From UBA3537 sp038138145 (GTDB taxonomy: Bacteria; Bacteroidota; Bacteroidia; Flavobacteriales; Flavobacteriaceae), in NCBI GenBank assembly GCA_038138145.1, contig JAYQDD010000001.1:372001-436000 (forward strand): a stretch of 64,000 bases of DNA, read 5' to 3'. Shown piece by piece: positions 34,855 through 42,252 of the stretch; within the stretch, counting starts at the first letter, position 1, and each line of letters opens with the position of its first letter. Made by a program: the position numbers and the translations under genes. The notes under the pieces are model-generated. The model was not told the DNA's origin and searched no databases. It saw only the letters and a program-made list of their open reading frames with translations.

Positions 34855-35691
34855 TTATTTTTTTACTAAATAAATACCGTCAGACTCCAAGCGAATTAAA
34901 CGCTTTTTGTACAACGCCCCTACGGCTTTTTTAAAACTTTTTTTACTCATTTGTACCACCGATTTTATGGCTTCTGGTGAAGATTTGTCTGTAAGATTCA
35001 AAAATCCATCATGATCATTAATCAGTTCGAGTAAGGCTTGTGCGCTTGGTTCGATATTTCTATACCCGATTTGGGACAAACCAATATCCATTTTATTCCC
35101 AGGACGTATTTTTTTCACAATCCCTTTCAAACGGTCTCCAATGCTTAAATCTTTAAAAATATCACCTTTGAAAATAAGTCCCAGATGGCGTTTGTTCACG
35201 ATGACGTTCATGCCTAATTCAGAGGGATGCGACACAATCAAGTCAACCTCATCATACAAAGCTACTGACAATGCGCTGTTGTCTAAAAATCGATTGGTTT
35301 TGCTTGACGCCACCAAACGGTCCGACTTTTCGTCTAAATAGCAATACACCAAGTACCAGCCCCCTTTTTTCATTTTGAAGGCCTGTTCTCTGAATGGGCA
35401 AAACAATTCTTTAACCATACCCCAATCCAAAAACGCCCCATATTCATTAACGGCATTGCAACGCAAAAGTGCAAATTCTCCCTTTTGGATGTATGGTGTA
35501 TCGGTAACAGCCACCAAGCGTTCTTCATTGTCCAAGTAAACAAAAACGTCTAAGAAATCATCGATTTTGAAATCAGCGGGGACATATCTGTTGGGCAACA
35601 AAACTTCGTTGTCTTCATCATCGCCCAAAAACAACCCTGGATCGGTATCTCTTAAAATTTTTAGGGTGTTAAATTTACCTAGTTCAATCAT
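34855..35691 (-). CDS. CvfB/YitL-family S1 RNA-binding protein
   Basis: A 278-residue cytoplasmic RNA-binding protein. Several S1-like beta-barrels are arranged in tandem (about 60-110, 110-150, 150-215, with AFLDWGMVKELFCPF as the clearest), followed by a winged-helix domain (KSVVQMSKKSFKKAVGALYKKRLI). The relatives bind RNA and affect gene expression or virulence in Gram-positives; the exact target is unknown. The start is ATG 35691, since TACCTTTG lies directly in front. The gene leads into menB after 10 bases. Confidence 0.85.
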   Translation of the reverse strand: MIELGKFNTLKILRDTDPGLFLGDDEDNEVLLPNRYVPADFKIDDFLDVFVYLDNEERLVAVTDTPYIQKGEFALLRCNAVNEYGAFLDWGMVKELFCPFREQAFKMKKGGWYLVYCYLDEKSDRLVASSKTNRFLDNSALSVALYDEVDLIVSHPSELGMNVIVNKRHLGLIFKGDIFKDLSIGDRLKGIVKKIRPGNKMDIGLSQIGYRNIEPSAQALLELINDHDGFLNLTDKSSPEAIKSVVQMSKKSFKKAVGALYKKRLIRLESDGIYLVKK

Positions 35692-35695
35692 GGTG

Positions 35696-35703
35696 CAAAG
35701 GTA
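35696..35703 (-). promoter_or_regulatory. TAnnTTTG -7 box for cvfB and the first men operon
   Basis: TACCTTTG on the minus strand, 4 bases before the ATG at 35691, so the transcript is leaderless or nearly so. Confidence 0.6.
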
Positions 35704-35740
35704 AGCATAATCGAGGGAATAATAACTTGTAAAAAATACG

Positions 35741-35769
35741 TTGAGCAATTAAAGTTTTTTCTAATTTTG
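35741..35769 (+). promoter_or_regulatory. Promoter of purU
   Basis: TTG (35741-35743), an 18-base spacer and TAATTTTG (35762-35769) form a full Bacteroidota promoter ending 5 bases before the ATG. Confidence 0.7.
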
Positions 35770-35774
35770 CAGGA

Positions 35775-36629
35775 ATGAAAAAATTTACCATTTTAATAAA
35801 TTGCAAAGACCAACCGGGTATTATTGCAGCGACAACAAATTTCATTCTAAGTCAGCATGGCAACATCACGTACGTTGATCAGCATGTGGACCACGAACAA
35901 GAAGTGTTTTTTATGCGTCTTGAATGTACTTTCGAGAAAACAAATCCGTCCAAAAATGAACTTAAGCAGCAATTTGATGGTTTGGTCGCACAAAAATTTC
36001 AAATGGATTGGACACTGTTTGATGCTGAAACACTGCCAAAAATGGCACTTTTTGTTTCAAAATATGATCATTGTTTATACGATATTTTGGGGCGTTTCAA
36101 ATCTGGGGAGTTAAAAATAGAAATTCCTTTTATTGTAAGCAACCACATGGATTTAAAACCTATTGCCGATAGTTTTGAAATCCCATTTTTTCATGTACCA
36201 GTTACACCCGAAACTCGAAATGAGGCCGAACAAGCACACCTTAAATTATTGAAAGAACATCAAATTGATTTTATTGTTTTGGCGCGCTACATGCAAATCA
36301 TCCCACAAGGACTTATTGATGTTTATCCTTCAAAAATTATTAATATTCACCACTCTTTTTTACCGGCATTTGTGGGTGCAAAACCCTACCACTCAGCGTT
36401 TAAACGTGGTGTGAAAATTATTGGTGCGACCTCGCATTATGTAACCACCGAATTGGACGCTGGCCCTATCATTGAACAAGATGTTGTGCGTGTTTCTCAT
36501 ACCCACACCATCAAAGATTTAATAAGTAAAGGGCGCGACTTAGAAAAAATTGTACTTTCTACAGCCATTAAACACCACATCGACCAAAAAGTGATGGTGT
36601 ATGGCAACAAAACGGTGGTTTTTTCTTAA
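35775..36629 (+). CDS. purU: Formyltetrahydrofolate deformylase
   Basis: An enzyme that releases formate from 10-formyl-THF, balancing one-carbon pools and supplying formate for purine synthesis. The 284 residues have an N-terminal ACT domain (about 1-80, ILINCKDQPGIIAATTNFI) and a formyltransferase domain (about 85-284) with the catalytic Asn-His-Asp set seen in INIHHSFLPAF and TSHYVTTELDAGPII. It stands alone on the plus strand between minus-strand genes. Confidence 0.93.
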   Translation: MKKFTILINCKDQPGIIAATTNFILSQHGNITYVDQHVDHEQEVFFMRLECTFEKTNPSKNELKQQFDGLVAQKFQMDWTLFDAETLPKMALFVSKYDHCLYDILGRFKSGELKIEIPFIVSNHMDLKPIADSFEIPFFHVPVTPETRNEAEQAHLKLLKEHQIDFIVLARYMQIIPQGLIDVYPSKIINIHHSFLPAFVGAKPYHSAFKRGVKIIGATSHYVTTELDAGPIIEQDVVRVSHTHTIKDLISKGRDLEKIVLSTAIKHHIDQKVMVYGNKTVVFS

Positions 36630-36638
36630 GATTTAATC

Positions 36639-36973
36639 CTAATACACCGCTTTACCAAAATGCTTGGTGAGTAAGTAGTACACGACTTCACGGTACTTGT
36701 TATGGTTGGATTTACCATACAAATCAAGCACTTTGTTGATGCCTTCATCTAATTTTGGTGAATCGCTTAGCCCTAATTTATTGATTAAAAAATTGTTACG
36801 TACAGTCTCAATTTCCGATGAATCTGTGCCTGATACGGTACTCGCATCGTTGTCGTAAATTGAAGGGCCACAACCGATGGTTACTTTTTTTAGAAGATCC
36901 ATGTCTGGTTGAACATTACATTTTTTTTTAAATCATTGGCATACTTTTGAATTAATTCTTCTCTTTTGCTCAT
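36639..36973 (-). pseudogene. DUF2853 family gene with a one-base deletion in an A-tract
   Basis: ATG 36973 opens MSKREELIQKYANDLKK. The frame is lost at a run of nine A's on the minus strand (T's at 36921-36929). With one more A it would continue KCNVQPDMDLLKKVTIGCG and on to YYLLTKHFGKAVY, giving the normal DUF2853 protein of about 111 residues. As given, translation could restart at ATG 36902 and make the 87-residue C-terminal part. A sequencing error in the homopolymer or a real mutation are both possible. Function of the family is unknown. Copy C of the TGTGAC element lies upstream. Confidence 0.75.
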
Positions 36974-37035
36974 AATACTATTGGGTTTATAATTAATAAT
37001 AATTTGACTGTTTTATACAGTTCCTCATGTAGTAT

Positions 37036-37061
37036 GACACACCATTTTGAAAAAAGTCACA
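37036..37061 (-). promoter_or_regulatory. TGTGAC-N14-TGTGTC element, copy C
   Basis: On the minus strand TGTGAC (37061-37056), 14 bases, TGTGTC (37041-37036), then ATACTACATGAGGAA. It is about 63 bases before the DUF2853 start. The spacer and both hexamers equal copies A and B exactly. Confidence 0.6.
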
Positions 37062-37078
37062 TTTTTTTCAACTTTTTT

Positions 37079-38773
37079 TCAACTTTTTTTGATGATTTCA
37101 TCAAAATAAGAGAGAAGAATTTTGTCATTTTCAGACGATGGGGTAAAGATTTCAAGGAGTTTTGGCTCATCAGCAGCATCAAAAAAGTGAGCTAAGGCCT
37201 CCACTAATGTGGGAGTAGAATTGGCCATACTGTACGAAAAACCAAAGTCTTTTGCCAACGCTTTTGCAGTACGTTGGTGCTTTGTTTCAAAATAAGTTTC
37301 GAATAAAGTAGAATTGTCGTTTCCGGGGAGAATTCTAAAAATTCCACCTCCGCCATTATTGATGACAATAATTTTAAAATCGTCTGGAGTAGAGGTATTC
37401 CAAAGCCCGTTGATGTCATAGAAAAAACTCAAATCGCCTGTGATCAAAAGGGTTGGACGCTTAGAAACTACTGAAGCTCCTACGGCCGTACTCGTAGAAC
37501 CATCAATGCCGCTTGTCCCTCTATTGCAATATAATTCAATAGAAGAATGAAATTCAAAAAGCTGTAAATAACGAATAGCAGAGCTGTTTCCAGACTGAAC
37601 CATATACTGATGAGGAATTGCGGCAGAAATTAATTCAAAGGCCTTAAAATCACTAAAAGGCATGGATTTCAAATAACGTTCGTGCCCTTTTCGGCGGTAG
37701 TGCTTAACTGTGTTCCAAATATCAAAATATGTACTTTCCGTATGAGAAGGAATTTTTAACAGCTGATTAAAAAAAGTATTGGGCGTGCACTTAAAATGCT
37801 TATTTAAACTGAAAAACGTATCATTTGCTCTGTACGGGTCCACATGCCAATGGTGTTTTGGTTGATATTTGCGTAAAAAAGCTTTTATTTTTTTTGAGAT
37901 AATCAATCCGCCAAACGTTAAAAGCAAATCTGGTTGAAGTGCTTCAAATTCAGTTTCGTTTAGAGGTGCTATCAATTGATCTATAAAGGGAAAAAAATTG
38001 GGGTGGTGTAAATTTGACGTGGTTTCTGTAAGTACGATGACTGAGGGGTCATTGGCCAGTTGTTCCAATACGTCTGATGCCAGAGAATTTGGTGGATTTA
38101 CACCGACCAAAATCAATTTTCGTTTGGCGTTTTGCCAAGTTTTAAGCACAGAAGTACTGAGGGTAACACTGTCTCTGGTATCAGTTTTTTTTGATGGATT
38201 ATGGATTTTGTTGGGCTGCTCTACAGTTTGATAAAGCGGTTCATCGAAAGGCACATTGATATGGACAGGGCCCATTTTTTGTTGTGCGGTGTCTAACGCT
38301 TTGGAAATTAGTTGTTGTGCTTTAAGCTGTGCTTGTAAAACACTTGAAAAAAGAGTTTTGACTGGAGGAGTCAGATTAGCCTCAAAAAGAATATGCTTCC
38401 CAAAAGCATGGGGTTGAATGATGGTTTGTCCATCACCAATATTCACAAGATGCTGTGGGCGATCCGCAGAAATTACGACCAAAGGCAAACCTGAATAAAA
38501 CGCTTCGGCTACAGCGGGATAATAATTGAGTAGTGCACTTCCAGAAGTACAAACTACAGCTACTGGCTCGGAGGTTTGTTGGGCAATCCCTAAAGCAAAA
38601 AATCCAGCAGAACGCTCATCGACAACACTGTAGCACTTAAAAAAATTGTGATGCGTAAATCCAATCGTAAGTGGAGCATTTCTGCTTCCAGGCGATATGA
38701 CAACATGCTTTACCCCTTTGGATGCACAAAGCTGAATTATGAATTGCGCTAAATCGTGTTTTGGCCATTTCAT
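37079..38773 (-). CDS. menD: 2-Succinyl-5-enolpyruvyl-6-hydroxy-3-cyclohexene-1-carboxylate synthase
   Basis: A thiamine-diphosphate enzyme, 564 residues, that joins 2-oxoglutarate and isochorismate in menaquinone synthesis. The pyrimidine-binding part has SPGSRNAPLTIGF and DERSAGFFALGIA (catalytic Glu); the diphosphate part has TGDLSFFYDINGLWN with INNGGGGIFRILPG. The start is the ATG at 38773, not the upstream codon that would overlap the TACCTTTG box. It follows menF with a 60-base gap that contains its own promoter. Confidence 0.94.
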   Translation of the reverse strand: MKWPKHDLAQFIIQLCASKGVKHVVISPGSRNAPLTIGFTHHNFFKCYSVVDERSAGFFALGIAQQTSEPVAVVCTSGSALLNYYPAVAEAFYSGLPLVVISADRPQHLVNIGDGQTIIQPHAFGKHILFEANLTPPVKTLFSSVLQAQLKAQQLISKALDTAQQKMGPVHINVPFDEPLYQTVEQPNKIHNPSKKTDTRDSVTLSTSVLKTWQNAKRKLILVGVNPPNSLASDVLEQLANDPSVIVLTETTSNLHHPNFFPFIDQLIAPLNETEFEALQPDLLLTFGGLIISKKIKAFLRKYQPKHHWHVDPYRANDTFFSLNKHFKCTPNTFFNQLLKIPSHTESTYFDIWNTVKHYRRKGHERYLKSMPFSDFKAFELISAAIPHQYMVQSGNSSAIRYLQLFEFHSSIELYCNRGTSGIDGSTSTAVGASVVSKRPTLLITGDLSFFYDINGLWNTSTPDDFKIIVINNGGGGIFRILPGNDNSTLFETYFETKHQRTAKALAKDFGFSYSMANSTPTLVEALAHFFDAADEPKLLEIFTPSSENDKILLSYFDEIIKKS

Positions 38774-38780
38774 CAGAGTG

Positions 38781-38788
38781 CAAAGGTA
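38781..38788 (-). promoter_or_regulatory. TAnnTTTG -7 box for menD
   Basis: TACCTTTG on the minus strand, 7 bases before the ATG at 38773. Confidence 0.6.
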
Positions 38789-38833
38789 TTCATTTTGCAC
38801 GATTATATCGTGTTAAAAAAGTGTTTTTTAGGA

Positions 38834-39892
38834 CTACAAAACAGACGTAATGGTACGTAATTTGGCTTCTGTCTCATCCCATTCAGTCTCAGGATTGGAT
38901 TTTGAAGTGATGCCTCCACCTGCGTATAAAGTAGCTTCGTTGCCGTTCAGATGCATACACCTTAAGTTTACGACAAGATTAGTAACTAATGAATTGTTTT
39001 TAGAGGTGTTTATTTGACCCAAAAATCCCGAATAATAAGCACGATCTATGGATTCATTGGCTTTTATAAATGACATGGCCAATGTTTTTGGAGTCCCACA
39101 AACAGCTGGTGTGGGGTGTATACTCGAAATAAGCGCTTTTAAGACGTCTGGGGCATCAAATAATGTTCCTGCAAGCGTAGTCTGCAAATGAAGCAACTTC
39201 CCTGCTCTTATGGTTTTTGGTGTGGAAATTTCTATGTCTAGTGCATGTTTTTCTAATGTAGTTTTTAAATAGCTTGTGACAAATTGTTGTTCCTCGTGAT
39301 TTTTCTCATCCCATTTAACGTTCATAGACCCAGTAAATTCCTGTGTTCCTGCCAGGGCCATTGTTTTAAATTTTTTATTTTCTACTTCTAACAAGGTTTC
39401 AGGTGAAGCACCAAGCCAAAAACCAGTATTTGGATGATACCAACAGTAGGTATAGGCCTTTGGATATGCCGCAGCTAAAGAGAGAAAAAGGGCAATGACA
39501 TCCATTTTTGAAAATGTTAATGATGCCGTTCGCGCCAATACAACTTTCTCTAAGTCCGTTGCATTTATGCTTTCTATTGCTTTTTTAATGAGCTGCTTAT
39601 GTGGCGAAGATTCCGATGCATTGGCAATAGGCGTCAAAGCGCTTGTGTAGTCAGGAATTTCATGAATCTGCAACAGCTCAGATGATGCGTTAGGAATAAT
39701 ATATGTAGGAACTTTTAAATCAAAGGGTGCAAAAACAAAACCTTGTTCTGTAAAGGAGGAGGTTTTATAAACCTCAGCATTGGATTGAAGCTGTGCTTGT
39801 ATCGAATTTTTGCCAAAATCAGAATACAACACAAATGGCTTTTTGAATTTTATTTGTGCATTTATACGATCTAAAAAACGATTGTCAGCCAT
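38834..39892 (-). CDS. menF: Isochorismate synthase
   Basis: A 352-residue chorismate-utilising enzyme that isomerises chorismate to isochorismate, the first step of menaquinone synthesis. The C-terminal domain has EKVVLARTASL, GFWLGASPETLLEV, HPTPAVCGTPK and YSGFLGQI, with the magnesium-binding Glu in the last part (NPETEWDETEAKL). I start at the ATG at 39892, 8 bases after the thioesterase stop; the frame is open further into that gene. The N-terminal domain is short compared with E. coli MenF. Confidence 0.9.
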   Translation of the reverse strand: MADNRFLDRINAQIKFKKPFVLYSDFGKNSIQAQLQSNAEVYKTSSFTEQGFVFAPFDLKVPTYIIPNASSELLQIHEIPDYTSALTPIANASESSPHKQLIKKAIESINATDLEKVVLARTASLTFSKMDVIALFLSLAAAYPKAYTYCWYHPNTGFWLGASPETLLEVENKKFKTMALAGTQEFTGSMNVKWDEKNHEEQQFVTSYLKTTLEKHALDIEISTPKTIRAGKLLHLQTTLAGTLFDAPDVLKALISSIHPTPAVCGTPKTLAMSFIKANESIDRAYYSGFLGQINTSKNNSLVTNLVVNLRCMHLNGNEATLYAGGGITSKSNPETEWDETEAKLRTITSVL

Positions 39893-39900
39893 CAAAAAAA

Positions 39901-40320
39901 TTATTTTGGTAAGGTAATGGTTGTCAGTTTGCACAAAGAAACAAGTTCTTTATTATCATTGGTCACCTTAATATCAAATAACTGCGTGGTTCTCCCACTA
40001 TGGATGCATTTTGCTCTGGCGTAAACAAACCCTGTTTTGACGCTTTTGACATGTTGAGCAGAAAGGTCAATACCACGAACAAAATATTTATTCGTATCGA
40101 GAAAAATATGGGCTGCAAAACTTCCGACAGTTTCGGCAAGCGCAGCAGTTGCCCCCCCATGCAAAACTCCATCGGGCTGGTGTATTCGATTATTTACAGG
40201 CATACGTGCAGTGATAAAATCTTCTCCAGCATCAACAAATTCTATTTGTAAGGTTTCCATTAAATTACCTTTACAAACGTTGTTGGCTTGCTGAAGTATT
40301 TCATCTTTAGATAATTTCAT
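39901..40320 (-). CDS. menI: Hotdog-fold thioesterase, probable DHNA-CoA thioesterase
   Basis: A PaaI/YdiI-type thioesterase of 139 residues. The hotdog motif is HGGATAALAETVGSFAA, with the catalytic Glu. Its place at the head of menF-menD suggests that it hydrolyses dihydroxynaphthoyl-CoA before prenylation. The specificity is inferred from context; a phenylacetyl-CoA-type or general role cannot be excluded. Confidence 0.75.
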   Translation of the reverse strand: MKLSKDEILQQANNVCKGNLMETLQIEFVDAGEDFITARMPVNNRIHQPDGVLHGGATAALAETVGSFAAHIFLDTNKYFVRGIDLSAQHVKSVKTGFVYARAKCIHSGRTTQLFDIKVTNDNKELVSLCKLTTITLPK

Positions 40321-40353
40321 TTCAAATAATTTTCAGTAAAGTTACAAAAAGTA

Positions 40354-40375
40354 AAAACGGTCAGTAGACCGTTTT
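40354..40375 (-). terminator. Hairpin between proteorhodopsin and the menI unit
   Basis: Perfect stem AAAACGGTC/GACCGTTTT with a 4-base loop. On the minus strand it ends in five T's, so it may be a second terminator for proteorhodopsin transcripts, or a leader structure for menI. Confidence 0.5.
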
Positions 40376-40388
40376 AAGTTAAAAATAG

Positions 40389-40422
40389 TGTAAAAAAAAG
40401 CGCAATTAAAAAATTGCGCTTT
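40389..40422 (-). terminator. Terminator of the proteorhodopsin gene
   Basis: An 11-bp stem AAAGCGCAATT/AATTGCGCTTT (40397-40422) with a T tract on the minus strand, 29 bases after the stop codon. Confidence 0.85.
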
Positions 40423-40450
40423 AATTTGTAATTTAAATTGGTATTACAAG

Positions 40451-41182
40451 TTATGATGTCTTTTTGACAGCTAAACTATAGATTACTAAACCGAAACCAA
40501 TCTTGTTGATTGCATCAGCTATGTTGTAAAGCACTTGCATGTCAAGCTCCATTCCGAAGAAAGAACCTGCAGCACCGTACCAACCTTCTGTACCTGCCAT
40601 ATATCCTACAGGATAAATTGCCCATCCAACGAGGACAAACCAGCATAGGATTTTGTGTGCATGAAGTACGTCGCCACCAGCTTCTTTAGCTAGTTTTGCT
40701 GCTCCACCTAACCAGATTTCATAAGCAATTGCGAAATAAGCTAAACCTGAAATAGTACCCCAGATTACAGCATCTCCACCAGATTCTCCAATGTAACCAG
40801 TCACTAGCATCACAACAGATAATAAAATCATTTTGTTAAGTAGTGATTTAGTAGCACCAGCAACTTTGAGGATTAAATAGAATTCAACACACATTAATGG
40901 TACTGTCAAAATCCAATCTACATAACGGAATGCTGTTACATTGTCAAGTGCACCAGCCATAGCCGCATCGCGCATGTACCAATAGTGTACTGCAGCGATA
41001 AAAGTAATTAAACCAGAAACTAAAACAGAGGATCTCCATTTTTTGTCAAATTGGCTTAACGATAAGAAAAAGAAGGCAGAAGCTGCCATCATTGCCATAC
41101 ATCCTATAAAGAATGTGAAATTCACTGGGTCGTTTACGTTACCAGTAACGTCTGCGACAAGTGGTAAGAATAAATTTGTCAT
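40451..41182 (-). CDS. Proteorhodopsin, light-driven proton pump
   Basis: A 243-residue microbial rhodopsin with seven helices in the inner membrane. The proton-pump set is complete: D89 (acceptor) in RYVDW, T93, and E100 (donor) in MCVEF form the DTE motif; H66 in AAVHYWYM pairs with the acceptor; and the retinal-binding lysine is K227 in NIADAINKIGF. The spectral tuning site, equivalent to residue 105 of the gamma-proteobacterial protein, is Met97, as in other flavobacterial green-absorbing pumps. It is divergent from blh across 110 bases, so pump and retinal synthesis may respond together. Confidence 0.96.
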   Translation of the reverse strand: MTNLFLPLVADVTGNVNDPVNFTFFIGCMAMMAASAFFFLSLSQFDKKWRSSVLVSGLITFIAAVHYWYMRDAAMAGALDNVTAFRYVDWILTVPLMCVEFYLILKVAGATKSLLNKMILLSVVMLVTGYIGESGGDAVIWGTISGLAYFAIAYEIWLGGAAKLAKEAGGDVLHAHKILCWFVLVGWAIYPVGYMAGTEGWYGAAGSFFGMELDMQVLYNIADAINKIGFGLVIYSLAVKKTS

Positions 41183-41213
41183 TTTTCTAAAAATTTTGTT
41201 AGTTTTGTTTAAA

Positions 41214-41221
41214 CAAATGTA
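41214..41221 (-). promoter_or_regulatory. TAnnTTTG -7 box for proteorhodopsin
   Basis: TACATTTG on the minus strand, 31 bases before the ATG. A TTG occurs upstream but only 13 bases away, shorter than usual. This 110-base region must also hold the blh promoter, for which I find no clear box. Confidence 0.5.
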
Positions 41222-41292
41222 TCAATTTTTTAGACAAATCATTGCCAATTTCATTTTTTTTTGTGTTTAAACTGATTATTTAACAATTAATT

Positions 41293-42180
41293 ATGAAAAA
41301 AATTTACAGATTCTCAATCGTATCAAGCTTCCTTGGATTGTGGATTACCACCTTATTTCCAGAAGATTTTGAGCTGGTTTTGGGCTTTTTTCTAATCTTC
41401 ACTTTTGGTATGATTCATGGATCCAATGATATTTTGATCATTAACACATTAACAAAAAATTCTAATTTCCATTTTCTAAAAATTCTCCTCACCTATCTTC
41501 TTGTTGTCTCTGGAGCAGTGCTTATTTTTTATTGGATTCCTATTTTGGCCTTGATATTGTTTATTTGCTTTAGTGCATATCATTTTGGTGAACAACACTG
41601 GCAAGAAAGTTTAACAACAATCAAAAAAGTTCCAAAAAGACTTTATTTCTTTGGTTATGGGTTATTTATCTTGTTTATGGTGTTTTATTTTAATGATGAG
41701 CAAGTAAAAATGATTATTAATGAAATTGCGAACATCAAACTCAATAATCTTTACGCCGAAGAATTATTGTTGATTCTGGGAGGTTCTATACTTATATTTT
41801 TGACTATCGCATTGCGTCAGAAAAAAATCGAACGAGCAACAATTCTAAAAGAGCTTTTTACCCTTTTGGTGTTAATGATTATTTTTAAATCTTCTTCACT
41901 AATCTGGGGGTTTACTATTTATTTCATCATATGGCACAGTATTCCTTCGCTGTTGGAACAAATTAATTTTGCTTATGGAGATTTAAAGCGCCCACACATC
42001 TTAAAATACACCAAAGCTGCCCTTCCCTATTGGTTGGTTTCCTTGCTTGGTATGGGGCTGCTTTATTTTGCTTTTGAAGATGAAAAACACTTTCAAAGCT
42101 TATTTTTTGCGTTTATTGCCGCTGTGACCTTTCCGCATGCGATTGTGATGCTGAAAATGTTTTCCAATAAAAACATTTAA
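41293..42180 (+). CDS. blh: Brp/Blh-family beta-carotene 15,15'-dioxygenase
   Basis: A 295-residue membrane protein with about eight helices that cleaves beta-carotene to retinal, the chromophore of proteorhodopsin. The iron-binding histidines expected for the family are in GMIHGSND, AYHFGEQHW, IIWHSIPSL and FPHAIVM. No carotenoid synthesis genes (crtE, B, I, Y) are in the window, so the substrate is made elsewhere. It is divergent from the proteorhodopsin gene. Confidence 0.93.
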   Translation: MKKIYRFSIVSSFLGLWITTLFPEDFELVLGFFLIFTFGMIHGSNDILIINTLTKNSNFHFLKILLTYLLVVSGAVLIFYWIPILALILFICFSAYHFGEQHWQESLTTIKKVPKRLYFFGYGLFILFMVFYFNDEQVKMIINEIANIKLNNLYAEELLLILGGSILIFLTIALRQKKIERATILKELFTLLVLMIIFKSSSLIWGFTIYFIIWHSIPSLLEQINFAYGDLKRPHILKYTKAALPYWLVSLLGMGLLYFAFEDEKHFQSLFFAFIAAVTFPHAIVMLKMFSNKNI

Positions 42181-42196
42181 ATTGAAATATATTCAC

Positions 42197-42234
42197 AAAA
42201 AAAGCACAGTCTACGCAGTAGATTGTGCTTTTTT
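42197..42234. terminator. Bidirectional terminator between blh and dnaK
   Basis: Stem AAGCACAGTCTAC/GTAGATTGTGCTT with loop GCA, flanked by A's and T's, between convergent genes. Confidence 0.85.
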
Positions 42235-42252
42235 GATTGACAAAATTTGTGC

